Source: Trifolium pratense
Taxonomy: Eukaryota > Streptophyta > Magnoliopsida > Fabales > Fabaceae
Reading direction: 5' to 3'
DNA length: 64,000 nt
Assembly: GCF_020283565.1 (NCBI RefSeq)
Contig: NC_060060.1
Location: forward strand, 21,948,001 to 22,012,000
Shown here: positions 32,450-43,652 of the stretch, piece by piece
How positions within the stretch are numbered: the first letter of the stretch is position 1
Layout: each line of letters opens with the position of its first letter
Program-made: the position numbers and the translations under genes
Notes under the pieces: generated by a model
The model's database searches: none
What the model was told of the DNA's origin: nothing
Seen by the model: only the letters and a program-made list of their open reading frames with translations

Positions 32450-34614
32450 TCATACAACGTTAGCCGTGTACGGCAAAAACATTCTTAACTCATCAATGAG
32501 ATCATCATGGCCTTCCAAAATTAAAGTAACCTGAAGAAATCCAATCATTGTAATTAAAATGAGCATCACATAAGAGAAAAAGAAAAACATAGGGCATATA
32601 GTTGTTTTATTTTATTTTATTAATATCGATATGCGGTTAGTGATGATTAATCTCTGTCGGGGAATATGTGAGGTACGCGTTCTCCTCTCCCAATTGAATA
32701 TTTTCCGTATATATCAGTCAGGAATCGAATCACTAACCACGTATTTAAGGGCATATAGTTGTTTTAAATTCAATTCACAACGGCAATGACACCCGCATTA
32801 ATATATCTTAGTTTTCAAGGTATTCGCAATGGTCTCACAATTGTAATTGTGGCCGCATGGTCCAGAATTAATTACTACAACCTAGATTGATAACGTAATT
32901 GTATAATTAAAATCATGGTATAAAAAATATAATACTTAAAACATGCGAGTTTAACTATTAAACTACTATTGTCAACAAAAAAAAAACTATTAAACTACAT
33001 TATGATTATGAATAAAAAGAATAATATAACACGTACCTCTCGATAGACATCAGCAGCAGTATTTTCTCCATTTCTATACTTTATAAATATGTCTAGAAAC
33101 CGTGCATAAAAATGACAATCACGAGTAAGCTGAAATCGACTCTGTGTGGAAAGAACCCATTAGACTCATAAAAAATAAAATTGTTCATATTGATAAATTC
33201 TTCAATAAATACATATGTGCATGAAAAGAATCCATCATATACGTGTTGGGAATAATGCCTAAATATCTTTTTTGAAAGATTTTATATTTAAATATAGTTT
33301 TATATTTATATTTGAAATAAAATAATATTAAGGTTTATGATTTATATTTCTGTTAGAATATTTAAGATTTGTTTAGAATTTATTATAGGATTAGTTTCTT
33401 TTTTTTTTCAATATTTGATTTGTTTTTATGTAGCTCTATATATAGAGCCATAAGCATGATGAATAAAACAAGAACTTTAGTATTCTTCATATAACCCTAT
33501 ATTTGAGGAGAGTTTTCTCCCTAAATTTATATCTCACCAAATTCCGCAATACAAAAACACAAAAAACCATATCAGTGGCATCAGAGCGCTAAGGTTCAGA
33601 TCTGTGAAGATGGAAGAAGATGATGAAGACGAAGAAAAAGAAGAAACCATGAAATCAACAACCCATAACCTTGATTGCATCTTTATTATGAAGATGTGAA
33701 AAAGAAGAGAAAAACAATCCATAGCCAAAAACCATAACCATAACCTACACCTTTCATACGTTATATGCGAGATGGTTTCATGTATTATATAACCCATAAT
33801 CATAACAAATACATGAAAAAAGCTCAAGTCTCATATGAAGTTGTAGAAAAACCATAATCATAACCTACATCTTTCATATGTTATATGCGAGATAGTTTCA
33901 TGTATTATATAACCCATAACCATAACAAATACATGAAAAAAGCTCAAGTCTCATATGAAGATGTAGAAAATAACAACATCCATGGGTAACATCCTATTGT
34001 TACAAGAAACATACTCATTCGTAAAGAATGTAGATGAATAAAAGAAGACAACAACAACAAAAACAAAAATCAACATGAATCTCACGCTGGATACAAGACA
34101 AAGATATTCAGTTGAGGATGAGTGTTCAAAAAAAAAAAGGTTTTTCAGCGCAAATCTCAGATCGGATACAACAAAAAGATATTCAGTCAAGGAGGAGTGT
34201 TGGGAATAATGCCTAAATATCTTTTTTGGAAGATTTTATATTTAAATATAGTTTTATATTTATATTTGAAATAAAATAATATTAGGGTTTATGATTTATA
34301 TTTCTGTTAGAATATTTAAGATTTGTTTAGAATTTATTATAGGATTAGTTTCTTTTTTTTTTCAATATTTGATTTGTTTTTATGTAGCTCTATATATAGA
34401 GCCATAAGCATGATGAATAAAACAAGAACTTTAGTATTCTTCATATAACCCTATATTTGAGGAGAGTTTTCTCCCTAAATTTATATCTCACCAAATTCCG
34501 CAATACAAAAACACAAAAAACCATATCAATACGTACCTTCACCTTGTACACAAATTGCATAGCATCATTAAGATCCATCATCGGCGGCCACTCAACACGT
34601 GTCCCGTTCATCTT
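32450..34614 (-). CDS. SIN3-like single-PAH gene 3 with TRIM in intron
   Basis: Three exons, all phase 0, GT-AG: 34537-34614, 33037-33141 and 32450-32530 (stop TGA). They encode a short leader (RVEWPPMMDLNDAMQFVYKV), the first PAH helix pair (HFYARFLDIFIKYRNGE) and the second (VTLILEGHDDLIDELRMFL). Borders match PAH genes 1, 4 and 5. The first ATG of the visible frame is 34609-34611; an acceptor (CACAG) just before AAG-ATG suggests a further upstream exon, which I could not find. A 1.3-kb TRIM sits in the first intron, eight bases from the donor; a SINE sits in the second. The stop comes right after the PAH, so no SIN3 scaffold can be made. Expression is untested; the exon frames are clean. 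Confidence 0.7.
32610..32747 (-). mobile_element. SINE in intron of PAH gene 3
   Basis: Flanked by the exact 19-bp duplication agggcatatagttgtttta (32591-32609, 32748-32766). Minus-strand sequence has a GGTTAGTGATTCGATTCC head (B-box-like), a GGGAGAGGAGAACGCG block and CCCCGACAGAGATTAATC, ending in an A-rich tail. Body 138 bp, 5' truncated. Confidence 0.85.
33244..34528 (+). mobile_element. TRIM (miniature LTR retrotransposon)
   Basis: 1,285 bp: two 331-bp LTRs (33244-33574, 34198-34528; TG...CA ends; one or two mismatches by eye) around a 623-bp interior without protein-coding domains. Flanks are the 5-bp duplication atacg (33239-33243, 34529-34533). A primer binding site TGGCATCAGAGC (33576-33587) resembles initiator tRNA-Met, and a purine tract aaggaggag precedes the 3' LTR. 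It lies in opposite orientation to PAH gene 3. Confidence 0.95.
33731..33970 (+). repeat. 120-bp tandem duplication inside TRIM
   Basis: Two adjacent units starting accataaccataacctac, at 33731 and 33851, differing at a handful of sites; each encodes nothing recognisable. Confidence 0.85.
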
Positions 34615-34921
34615 CTGTGTTATCAATTCGAAAAAAATATTTAGATTATAGGTCATATTAACTAGTGCCCCTAAAACACTAGTAAGTATGTTAAAAGTTA
34701 TTGAAATCAAAGCACAGTAGAAAAAATAAAGGAAATAGGTCATTAAAAAATTAACAATGACAAAACTTCAGATCTAACTTTAACGCATAAAAAACATGAA
34801 CAGTAAGCTCTTAAAAGATGAACTAGAATGATCACATTGCACACAAACACTTCAATGCAAGCAAAACATGAAGATGAATTTAAAATTTTAAAGGAAATAA
34901 ATTCACAGAATAGTTGTACCT

Positions 34922-35030
34922 TTTTTTTTCAATGGCAAATAATATGATATTATATATAAAATAAGTTAAAAGATCAAGAAAAAATTCAAAATACAAAGGA
35001 GTATCAGAAGTACACTCCTACAAAAGGGTA
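34922..35030 (-). mobile_element. LINE 3'-end fragment
   Basis: Read on the minus strand it ends in a poly-A preceded by TTTGCCATTG, like other LINE tails in the window (30460, 42380). It lies where an upstream exon of PAH gene 3 might be expected. No duplication found. Confidence 0.5.
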
Positions 35031-35269
35031 TACCAAAAACTAAACACTTCTTAGTTAAATTTTCAAAACTAGAAAATTTAAAGAATCGTATAGAAAATTA
35101 AAATGAAAAATTACACTAATAGAGAAAAATAAATTGCTTTCTATCACAGTTTTTTCTCAACCTTTGTGATACTTCAGAAAGTAAAAGGAAAAACAGAAAA
35201 CTTTGTTAAGATAGAGTTTTTCTTATGTATGTGAGAAGGAGAATTCACCATTATATATATAAGGAAAAG

Positions 35270-35460
35270 TATATATAAGGAAAATAAGGGGTTGAATGAA
35301 TTTAGTCAAAGAAAAAGAAAAGAAAGGGGGATGAATGAATTTTTTTAATTATAAATATTGTGAAATATATATAAGGAAAATAAGGGGTTGAATGAATTTA
35401 GACAAAACTAAAAAGAAAGGGGGATAAATGAATTTTTTAATTATACATATGGTGAAATGA
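35270..35460. repeat. 96-bp tandem duplication
   Basis: Two copies of a unit with aaaataaggggttgaatgaa (35281, 35377) followed by gggggat(g/a)aatgaatttttt. Confidence 0.8.
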
Positions 35461-35599
35461 ATTTTAGGACCATTCAAAATTCAATCAAGATTCAATTTAA
35501 TTTGTATATATTTGCATTGTAAATATTTTAACATATATTTCTCGTAAATATTGCTCAGATTGTAGCAAAGAAGAAATATTATCTACTTTTACTTACTTA

Positions 35600-35800
35600 A
35601 ATTTTTTGACAAAAAACTTTTTTTTTAATAAGCAAAAATATATCAAATAACCAAATAGTCCCTTGAGCACAAATTGTGCCAAAACAGACTACGAGAGTTT
35701 ACAGGAACTGCACACAGATTCCAATGAAGGGCAAATTAATCGATGTCCAAATAAGTCAACGAGCTCCACAACCAACTATGATAATTTGTAACAAGATTAA
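35600..35800 (-). mobile_element. LINE tail fragment (uncertain)
   Basis: Poly-T then aataagcaaaaatatatcaaa suggests the complement of a LINE 3' end; the rest is not recognised. Confidence 0.3.
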
Positions 35801-35957
35801 TATTTGTGGACAAAAAACATAATAGTTCATTTTTTACTAAAAGTGATATGATTTTTTACTGAAAGTGATATGAGAGACCATTGGACCATTTTCTTTTTGG
35901 TAAAAAAAAGGGCCCAAGCCCATCATTGAACCATCTTCTAAAGGGCCAATTAAATTA

Positions 35958-36120
35958 GGGAATTACTTTTGTCGTCCTATCAGTTACTCAAATATTGTTC
36001 GCTACTTAGCGGACGGCATTTTTTCCTAAAATTCACATTTTTATAATATCCGCTACTTAAGTAGAGAATGAGTAAAGATAGGGCGCGTGAGTAACCGGTA
36101 GGTTGGCAAAAATAACTCCC
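35958..36120. mobile_element. MULE-type MITE, 163 bp
   Basis: Exact 9-bp duplication attaaatta (35949-35957, 36121-36129) and inverted ends of about 38 bp: gggaattacttttgtcg at the left, complement of gggagttatttttgcc at the right. 9-bp duplications are the Mutator hallmark. No ORF. Confidence 0.88.
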
Positions 36121-36319
36121 ATTAAATTATCCTTATAATACATCTTGTTGGTATTTATAATTAATTTTATGAATTATATAAAAAAAAGTTCCGGTAAAAA
36201 AAAAGAATTATATAATAAAAATAACATCTTAATATGATTTGATTGGAAGAACTTCGATAAAAAATTCTATTCTCTCTATAAAAAGAATGTATTTTATCTC
36301 ATAAGAAAATATGCGTTTT

Positions 36320-36407
36320 TTTTTTTTTGAAGTAGCCTAGCTAGAAACTCCATCCTTTCTGCATATATAATACAATATTTTTGCGAACTGAGCTACGCTC
36401 ACGGGAC
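36320..36407 (-). mobile_element. Au-type SINE, truncated
   Basis: 88 bp; duplication agaaaatatgcgtttt / agaaaatatgtgtttt (36304-36319, 36408-36423). Minus strand starts GTGAGCGTAGCTCAGTTCG (A box) and ends with CTAGGCTACTTC and poly-A. Confidence 0.8.
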
Positions 36408-36518
36408 AGAAAATATGTGTTTTATTTATTATATTACCAAGTGGCATCTTTTAGTGAAAAAAAAATGTGGCATCTTAGAATCATACTTTTAAATATTAAT
36501 TTAAGAGTATTGCATTGT

Positions 36519-36653
36519 CTTTTTTTTTCGTCAAGTAGTCTAATAGTAAGACTCACACGTATAAATGTGGAGAAATGTGGAATCTGCGTTTCGAATCCCG
36601 GCCATTCCAATAATATTTCTGATAGCTACCATTTGAGCTACACTTATGAGACA
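36519..36653 (-). mobile_element. Au-type SINE
   Basis: 135 bp; exact 11-bp duplication tattgcattgt (36508-36518, 36654-36664). Minus-strand A box GTGTAGCTCAAATGG and B box GGGATTCGAAAC are both present, so this copy keeps the Pol III promoter better than its neighbour. Confidence 0.85.
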
Positions 36654-36851
36654 TATTGCATTGTATTCTACTAATTAAAATATAGTGTCATTATGATTTT
36701 TAATTAATCAAAATTTTAGTCCTTAATTTGTTATGATATTCCTTATATAAAAATGTTAGAGATTAATTTGAGTTAGACTAAATTGGACCATTAGAAAATT
36801 GTGAAACACTAAATAGATCTTGACTCAAAGAATAAAAAGTAAAAACTAAAA

Positions 36852-37783
36852 GGCTTAATTAGTTAAATGGTCTCTTAAAGACATTTTAGGTTTCATAATG
36901 GTCTCTCAAAGAAAAAAATGCCCGAATTGGTCCCTTATTGATATCATGTTTGCTACATTGGTCCATTCCGTTAATTTATTAACACCAAATATATTAGGTG
37001 GGCCAACATTGCAATGTGGTCCACCATAGATCTTAATAAATCATTTAATCTTAACCTTTGATTCTTTTGTCAAAATAGTAACCATTGGATTTTCTATGTT
37101 TGCCACATCTAGTAATACACCATCAACAACTATTTTTTCTCTCCATTTCTTCATCTTCTTCAATTGACTCACCATGAACACACCATTGAAGCTTCAGTGT
37201 AGCTTTCACAAAAAAACTCAAATCGGCCTCAAAGATCACAAAAGAACATACAAATTCGCTTGATTTTTCGCACTGGTCATGAATCTGTGCTTAAATTTCA
37301 CAGTTGAGGCTTATATTTTGAAAATCAAAACAACAACTTAAGAACATAAAAATGACCAAAACATGATTCAAGCAAACCGACACAAAATTAACGGTTGGAA
37401 AAGCTTCAGAACATGATATTGAACATAAATCAACCAATACTTACTTGGTTTAAGCTTCAGAAGGAAATTGAAGAGACAAATTGAGGAAGATGATGTTAAA
37501 AAATTGAGGAAGAAGATGAATTTTTGGGTTTGTTTGAAGGTTGATTGAAGATTTGAGTATATTTTTTATGATGTTTATAAAAAAGATGAAGAAGATGAAG
37601 AAGAGAAGAGGAAGAAGATGAACAATGTTTTTTTGCACCATTTAATGTTTTTTGTCAAAAACAAACGAAAATGACCAAAATGATTAACGGAGATGTCTTT
37701 AAGGGACCAATTCAGATTTTTTTTCTTTAAGGGATCATTGTGAAACCTAAAATATCTTTAGGGACCATTTGACTAATTAAGCA
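36852..37783. mobile_element. MULE-type element with ~105-bp inverted ends
   Basis: Inverted ends begin ggcttaattagttaaatggt / tgcttaattagtcaaatggt and run about 105 bp (ggtccctaaag, attggtccct). 9-bp flanks aaactaaaa (36843-36851) / aaaataaaa (37784-37792) differ by one base. The interior has no transposase and no convincing gene; the minus frame 37450-37641 is low complexity. Confidence 0.85.
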
Positions 37784-37899
37784 AAAATAAAAAGAACAAT
37801 AGTATAATATTCTAAATTTTTTTTTACCATATTATTTTATTGATGGAGTGGCGTGATGTGTGGCCTACATTTTTTTTTTTTTTTTAGGTTTGGGGCTAC

Positions 37900-39340
37900 A
37901 ACTTTTTACTATCTATGGTTTTGGGGAAATAAATCAAAATTTGACTCCAATTTCTCTAGACCACAATATCCATCCAGGTGCATATTACAATATGTGGATG
38001 ACTATTTGAGAGCAAAAAATAATAACATTAGTATTATGACTAAATCTCAGATTATTATTGATGTTAAGTGGTACTTTTCAGAAGACAACTGCATATGTAT
38101 CAATACTGATGGTGCATTGCAAAATGGTGTTGTTGGATGTAGTGGAGTGATACGTGATCGGTTCGGCAAATGGATTGTGGGGATTTGCAAAAAAATTGAG
38201 GCATGCTAGTGCTTATATTGCAGAATTGTGGGGTGCTTTTGAAGGCTTGAAATTAGCTAGAAGTAGAGGATTTATGAGAATAGATCTACCTATGGATTCT
38301 TTGGTGGTGGTTCAAAGTATAAAGGGTGAACAGGTAGGAAGTGTTGCTGGCAGACGCCTTGTCAATCGTATTCGAAGACTAATTAATGAAGATTTGCATG
38401 TTAAAGTTTTCCTTCTTTCTTTTACGTTTCAATATATGAATCAGCAGCAGCAACAATGGAGAATTTGAAAAAAAAACCATAGGCAAAAATTAATAATCTA
38501 TCCAAAAAAGTTGCAAACTTTGTGGCCTTTTCATTTCAAGAGAGATGAAGGGTAGCTTAGAAACTTCGGCGAGCGGCGTATTCAATCGGCGTCTCTGCAA
38601 CTTCGACGGGGAAAGTATCAACATCGATGAAGCAGAGATTAGTATTGGTGGGACGATTCCGGCGAAACTATGATGGAAGGAGCGTGGCACGACGGTGGAA
38701 AGTAGATCGGAAGGAGATCTGAGACTGAGATTTCTTTCTTTCCACTTTTTTCTTCTTCATACGTTTCAACTTTTAGTTGTTAAATATTAAAAAAAATTAA
38801 AAAAAAAGAGCTGATACAGCAGGGAATTGAGTGGTTCTGAATCATTTTTTGATTTTTGAAAAAAATAAAAATTAAAAACAGTTACTGGCAAAAACTTCCG
38901 CCAATAAGTTACTTTCTAAGCTTTTCACTTTCTGGCAGATTATTCTGCCACTAAGTTGGGGAATTCTGTTGTACACTTTTAGACGAATTTTGTGGCGGGA
39001 ATTTCTGCCAGTAAATTTAGTGGCATACGTTTTGCTGCCAGACTGGTTCTGCCACTAAATATGTAGTTAGTGGCGGAAATTGATACTTTTTGAGGGATAA
39101 ATTTCGCCAACAAATGAGATTTTTTTTGTAGTGTTTACATAGAAGCTAATCGCATTACAGATGCTTTGGCTACGAGGAGATGCTTAATGGAGGAGTATAG
39201 TGTATTAGAAGAACCATCTCTTGATCGATCTCGAGCAATTGTGCTCGGCTAATGCCTTGGGAGTTTCTACTTCTCGCATTATCTTCCTGTAATTTCTATT
39301 TTTGGGTCTCTAGGCCCCTTTTTATTGAAAAAAAATATAT
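37900..39340 (+). pseudogene. LINE RNase H domain, interrupted by CACTA-4 end
   Basis: An RVT_3-type RNase H is encoded in two frames: CININTDGALQNGVV-like residues and GVIRDRFGKWIVGI (to 38205), then ASAYIAELWGAFEGLKLAR (38195-38260), VAGRRLVNRIRRLINEDLHV (to 38405). The domain stops at about 38415 and resumes at 39135 with VYIEANRITDALATRR and EEPSLDRSRAIVLG, then TAA, a 3' region and poly-A near 39330. The gap is an inserted CACTA end. The frameshift at about 38195 shows the copy is dead. Confidence 0.85.
38415..39133. mobile_element. CACTA-4: truncated CACTA end
   Basis: The right border is the complement of CACTACAAAAAAAATCTC at 39116-39133, preceded by subterminal repeats of ctgcca / tggcag and gccactaa type (38885-39110). 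The left border has no CACTA terminus, so one end was lost. It splits the LINE RNase H frame exactly between LHVKV and VYIEANR. Confidence 0.75.
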
Positions 39341-39369
39341 ATAATATATTATAAGAACAAGTAAAGCCT

Positions 39370-39790
39370 AATTTCTAGATGGCTCTGGCGATTTATTTGG
39401 CAATATTTCAGGGTTCAATTTCACCTTCCTTCAATCTATAGCAAACCTAATTATTTCTTTGACACCGACTTCACTTTTTCTCCATCAATAGCTCAGGTCT
39501 CTATCCCTTGGCCTTGTCTTCAAACCTTTACTCCTTCACCAATTACCACTAAATTGAATCCTAACTTTCAACCAAAACAACCAAAACCTTTGTCGATGCC
39601 CTTAACAACGTTTGTGACATCCCTTTAAATCAAATATCATAACTTTGTGTTAAAGATATCAATCTCGGAAGATGAATATATTTTTGGAATAGAGACATGC
39701 AAGCACAATTTACATGCAATAGTCATTTGGCCTTAAGTCTACACTTTGTCGTCACAAGCTCTTCCTATAACCTCCTCTTACCCGATAGGC
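39370..39790 (+). pseudogene. LINE ORF1 fragment
   Basis: Shifted frames encode residues typical of plant LINE ORF1 proteins (DUF4283 type): TFVDALNNVCDIPLNQ, then ISEDEYIFGIETCKHNLHA and IVIWP. Stops interrupt it. It belongs to a different LINE insertion from the RNase H just upstream, since ORF1 should precede ORF2. Nothing is recognised at 39790-40270. Confidence 0.65.
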
Positions 39791-40269
39791 TTTAAAACTA
39801 ACAACAAAATTAGAGGCCTTTATAAGTATAATTAGATTTTATAATATTAAACAATGCAAAAGTAATTTGATTTTAAGGTGAACCAAACTGTAATGCACTA
39901 AACTGTTTTTTAAGGTGAACCAAATTGTTACATTTTTTTTGTCTTAAAAATACATGTTACAAGTGTGCAATTAATTTGATTTTTTTTCAGAAATTATAAT
40001 AATGTGAATAGTGATTTAAGTTACATATGATATGAGTTATAATAATGCAACTGTGTCCTACTGAAAAGATTAAAAAAAAATACTACAATATACATAAAGA
40101 ACTGATACACAAACATACTACCAAAAATCCAATCTATTAAATTCAACGTTCTATGTACTAGAGCTTCTTCAAAAAAACGTTCTATGTACTAGAGCTAGAC
40201 AAAAAGGAGCAAAACATATCACATTTATACATAATCTTCTCAACATAAACTTTAGGAATTCACCAACAA

Positions 40270-40460
40270 TATCAAATTAGGGGAGTGGATGAAGCTCTTG
40301 TTTGATTTCTAGTTTTAGTCTTTGTCCTATTGTGGTTTTATTATTGTAACTGTTGTAGCATAGTGGGGTTTCTTATTGACCCCTGGCCTCTGTGTTGTAC
40401 TTTATGCCTCTTGGTACATCTTGTACCTTGTAGTGTTTATTAATAAATTTTTGCAGTGTT
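40270..40460 (+). mobile_element. LINE 3' tail relic
   Basis: Words cttgtaccttgtagtg and gtttattaataaattt resemble LINE 3' untranslated ends of the window. 40466-40700 (ttgagtaaatggtgatttta, ttagtcc) looks like one half of a MULE-type MITE without its partner. Confidence 0.4.
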
Positions 40461-40925
40461 TATTAAATTAAGGTTGAGTAAATGGTGATTTTAGTTCCTG
40501 AAAGTATCACTCGCTGTCAATTAAGTCCTTGAAAGAACGAATATTAAAAAAAACTCCCTGAATGTTGATTTCGTTAGTCAGTTTAGTCCAAACCATTAAA
40601 CATCTATTAAATATGATGATGTGTCTTATAATATGCTGACATGGCACTCCAACTAGGATGTTCTAAGCAGTAGACGTTGATTTGCATAATAAGTCAAAAG
40701 CTATTAACCTGTCAAAACTTGATGACTTTCGTTTTTGAGCTATGAACATATTTGGTGAACTTATGTTGCCGCAAACTATGAAAAGAAATGAACAAGTTTT
40801 GAGATTTTTTCAGGCCCGGCCTCAAACTAAAGCAATGAGAAATTTTTTTCTATCCCAAAATTTATCCTTTTATCCCAACATTTTTTAAAATATTCTCATT
40901 CTACCTTTATTAACGGAAAAAGTGT

Positions 40926-42097
40926 TCTGGTTTTTAATAACAGTTTTTTTTTTGTTATGTTATTTTTAAACAGATATTGCTCAAACCGACGACGATACGT
41001 TTCAAATGTCGGTTAGATACTACATATGTTTTTACAACTAATGAATAATTTAATACCTTAGAAGTTGTTATCACATGGGATCGAGATGTTGGAATTGCTA
41101 ACAAAGTCAGTATTATTATTACTAGGTCAGATAAAAAGAACGAAAAAAGAGGAAAAAATGACAAGTTGATGTTGGTCTCTGATAAAGGTGGAAAATATGA
41201 CTCTTTAGAAAGTTCGACGACAACTGCATCAAAAAAGTGTAACTGTCCATTCAAAATTGGAGCCACACCTTCAACTGATGGTTCAAGATAGAAAGTTCAG
41301 GTTAAATGTGGACTTCACAACCACGGGCTACCTGACCAATATGCAGATCATCCTCGTAAGTTGCATTTAACCGCAATTGAAAACAAATGTATTGAAGATC
41401 TGACAAAACGTCATGTAGAAAAATATAATTTTTTTGCATCATATATAACCACTGCAACAATTGTTGCATCTTTGTTCTAGGACCTCTTTCCTCTTTTTGT
41501 AGGATGCTTCTTTTCCTATATATTTGGGTGGAATCAACATGTACAAGAGATCCTGGATTTTTGTTTTTTCAAAGATAAAACAATGTACCTTGGTGCTACA
41601 TGACGCTTTGTCAGATCTTCAACATGTTTGTTTTCATCTTCGGTTAAACGCGCCATACGAGGATGACCTGCATATATTGGTCAGGTAGCCCATGGTTGTG
41701 AACTCCACATTTAAGCTGAACTTTCCATCCTAAACCATCTGTTGAAGGTGTGTGACTCTAATTTTGAATGGACAGTTACACTATTTTGATGCAGTTGTCA
41801 TCAAATTTTCTGAAGAGTCATATTTTTCACATTTATGATCACTACCCAAAATCAACTTGTCATTTCTTCCTCTTTTTCTATTCTTTTTATCTGACCTCGT
41901 ATTAATAATACTTACTTTGTTGGCAATTCCAACAGCTCGAGCCCATGTGATAATAGCCGTGTATCAAATTTTTCATTAGTTGTAAAAATATCTGTAGTAT
42001 CTACCGACATTTGACATGTATCGCCAGTTTGAGCCAAATCTTTTTAAAAATAACAGAACAAAAAAAAAATAACAAAACTATTATTACAAACCGGAAT
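40926..42097. repeat. Inverted repeat of MULE transposase sequence (hairpin)
   Basis: Arms 40926-41418 and 41596-42097 are inverted copies (about 85-90% by eye) around a 177-bp loop. Both encode the same piece of a FAR1/MURA-like MULE protein. In the left arm: TRSDKKNEKRGKNDKLMLVS, then GGKYDSLESS, KCNCPFKIGATPS, VKCGLHNHGLPDQYADHP. A TAG replaces a Trp codon in the left arm, kept as TGG in the right. Homology includes noncoding T-rich DNA upstream, so the arms are duplicated genomic segments placed head to head. A transcript across both arms would fold into a ~490-bp hairpin. Confidence 0.85.
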
Positions 42098-42259
42098 ATT
42101 TGCATTAGTGGTCCAGCATGAAAAAAAATTCTGCAATTTTCTATTACACCGGAACGCTTTTCAAAAAAGTCAAAAATAGTTTCACAATTTTTTTAACACC
42201 GACACACTTTTGAAAAGTGTTTCGATAAAATTAACATAAAAAAATTTATCGAAACAGTA

Positions 42260-42330
42260 TTTGACCATATTATTTGACCAGTATTTGACCTTTCTTTATG
42301 TTTTATGTTTTGTACTCTTCCCTTGTATCT

Positions 42331-42379
<49 letters not shown>

Positions 42380-42394
42380 CCATTCAAAAAAATT
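42260..42394 (+). mobile_element. LINE 3' tail with (TA)n microsatellite
   Basis: tttgtactcttcccttgtatc, an about 42-bp (TA)n run at 42335-42376, then tttgccattcaaaaaa: the usual LINE 3' end with a short poly-A. Frames that translate as Ile-Tyr repeats are not genes. Confidence 0.65.
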
Positions 42395-42464
42395 GAATCT
42401 ACCGGTATTTCTACCTTTGTCATCTTTCCAAATAAATATATGACCGTGCCACTTCAAAAAAATA

Positions 42465-42895
42465 TGAGTAAATTATAGTCCCTTTTTTTTATAGATGTTT
42501 AAATTATATTACTCTATTCTTTTATGTTAAAATATATACTTCTCTTATCTCTTATAATATAAATTTATTAGACAAAATTTCAATTTACTCCCTTGAAAGA
42601 AGCTTGAATTTCATTCCACTCTCCTCGAATCTAGAGGGAGAAGGATAAGGAGAACCAAGGACATGGGATACCAATATGAGAGGGCATATAAATATATTTA
42701 CTTGGGGATCCCTTGGAACAAGCAGCGGCAGCAAGACTGAACGAAGCAGATGCAGACAATTAGCGGAATTCAGTCATTTTCTGAGTCTTGGTCATGTAGA
42801 GGAATTTATGATAAAATGGACTAAAGTTTATATTTTAACATAAGAGATGAGGAAACTGTAATTCAAATTTTTTCAAGGAAAACGGGTGTAATTTA
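42465..42895. mobile_element. MITE candidate with gagtaaatta ends
   Basis: Inverted ends gagtaaattatagtccc / complement of gagtaaattacacccg; further inverted words inside (ttatgttaaaatatata against tatattttaacataaga). A-rich flanks make the duplication ambiguous. No ORF. Confidence 0.55.
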
Positions 42896-43284
42896 CTCAA
42901 AAAAAGTTATTTGCCTTTCTTTTGAAAATTTGCATGACAATATCATTTTCCCTTTTTCAGGGTAACTCCATTAATGCTCATAAAAAAAAAGTTACATATA
43001 ATGTGGAGATCTTAATTTATGCTCAAAGTCCAACGATGAAGGTTTTGTTTTTTAGTTCAGGTCTTGAGGAAAGAAAATTACATCACAATATTAAAACAAA
43101 AGCATTATATGCACATTGATTCTCCTCTCTAAGTATGTGATAAATGGAAACATGGTTTGGAAGTGTAGCTATTTATATCTTGGATCAACACAACATGAAT
43201 ATGATACTTGACATATGAATTTTTTATGAGGTAGACACAATGTAAAGAATAAGAGTAACAGACAAGTTCATTTATACTCGTGTC

Positions 43285-43480
43285 TTTCGCCAACAAGAGG
43301 CGCACTTGTAGATATCATACAGTTCAGCGACCATAATGTCGAATAACCCTTGAATGAAACCTAAGAAGCCTGCAAGATAGTGACCAAAGGTGTTTTTAAA
43401 AATACCACCAAATCCAAATCAATTGGAACAATCGAGACAACTTCCATCCACATTAAGAATGACATAGGAATAGTTATTGT
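43285..43480 (-). pseudogene. LINE RNase H fragment
   Basis: Minus strand encodes pieces of an RVT_3 RNase H: VILNVDGSCLD, FGFGGIFKNTFGHYLAGF, GLFDIMVAELYDIYK. Stops break it and both ends are missing. It lies upstream of the GASA gene and may mark the upstream edge of its promoter region. Confidence 0.75.
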
Positions 43481-43584
43481 GGTTTCACGTGCATTTATTA
43501 TTCACAATGACGGTGACTCTTGCAATTTTGTCTCGAACTAAAATCTCATTAATTGCATTATGTTGTTATTTACATCTATCCATC

Positions 43585-43592
43585 TATATAAG
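43585..43592 (+). promoter_or_regulatory. TATA box of GASA gene
   Basis: TATATAAG, 61-68 bp upstream of the ATG at 43653; placement gives a leader of about 35 bases. Confidence 0.6.
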
Positions 43593-43652
43593 TCCTTGTA
43601 TATAGCTCATAGTCCATGAACAAGTCGCAGAGAAAAACATCCCATAAGCACT

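Noticed and set aside
33534..34190. Minus-strand hydrophobic frames inside the TRIM
   Set aside because: Noncoding TRIM interior; the frames arise from its A/T-rich tandem repeat.
42193..42443. Frames with Tyr-Ile repeats on both strands
   Set aside because: Translation of a (TA)n microsatellite in a LINE tail.
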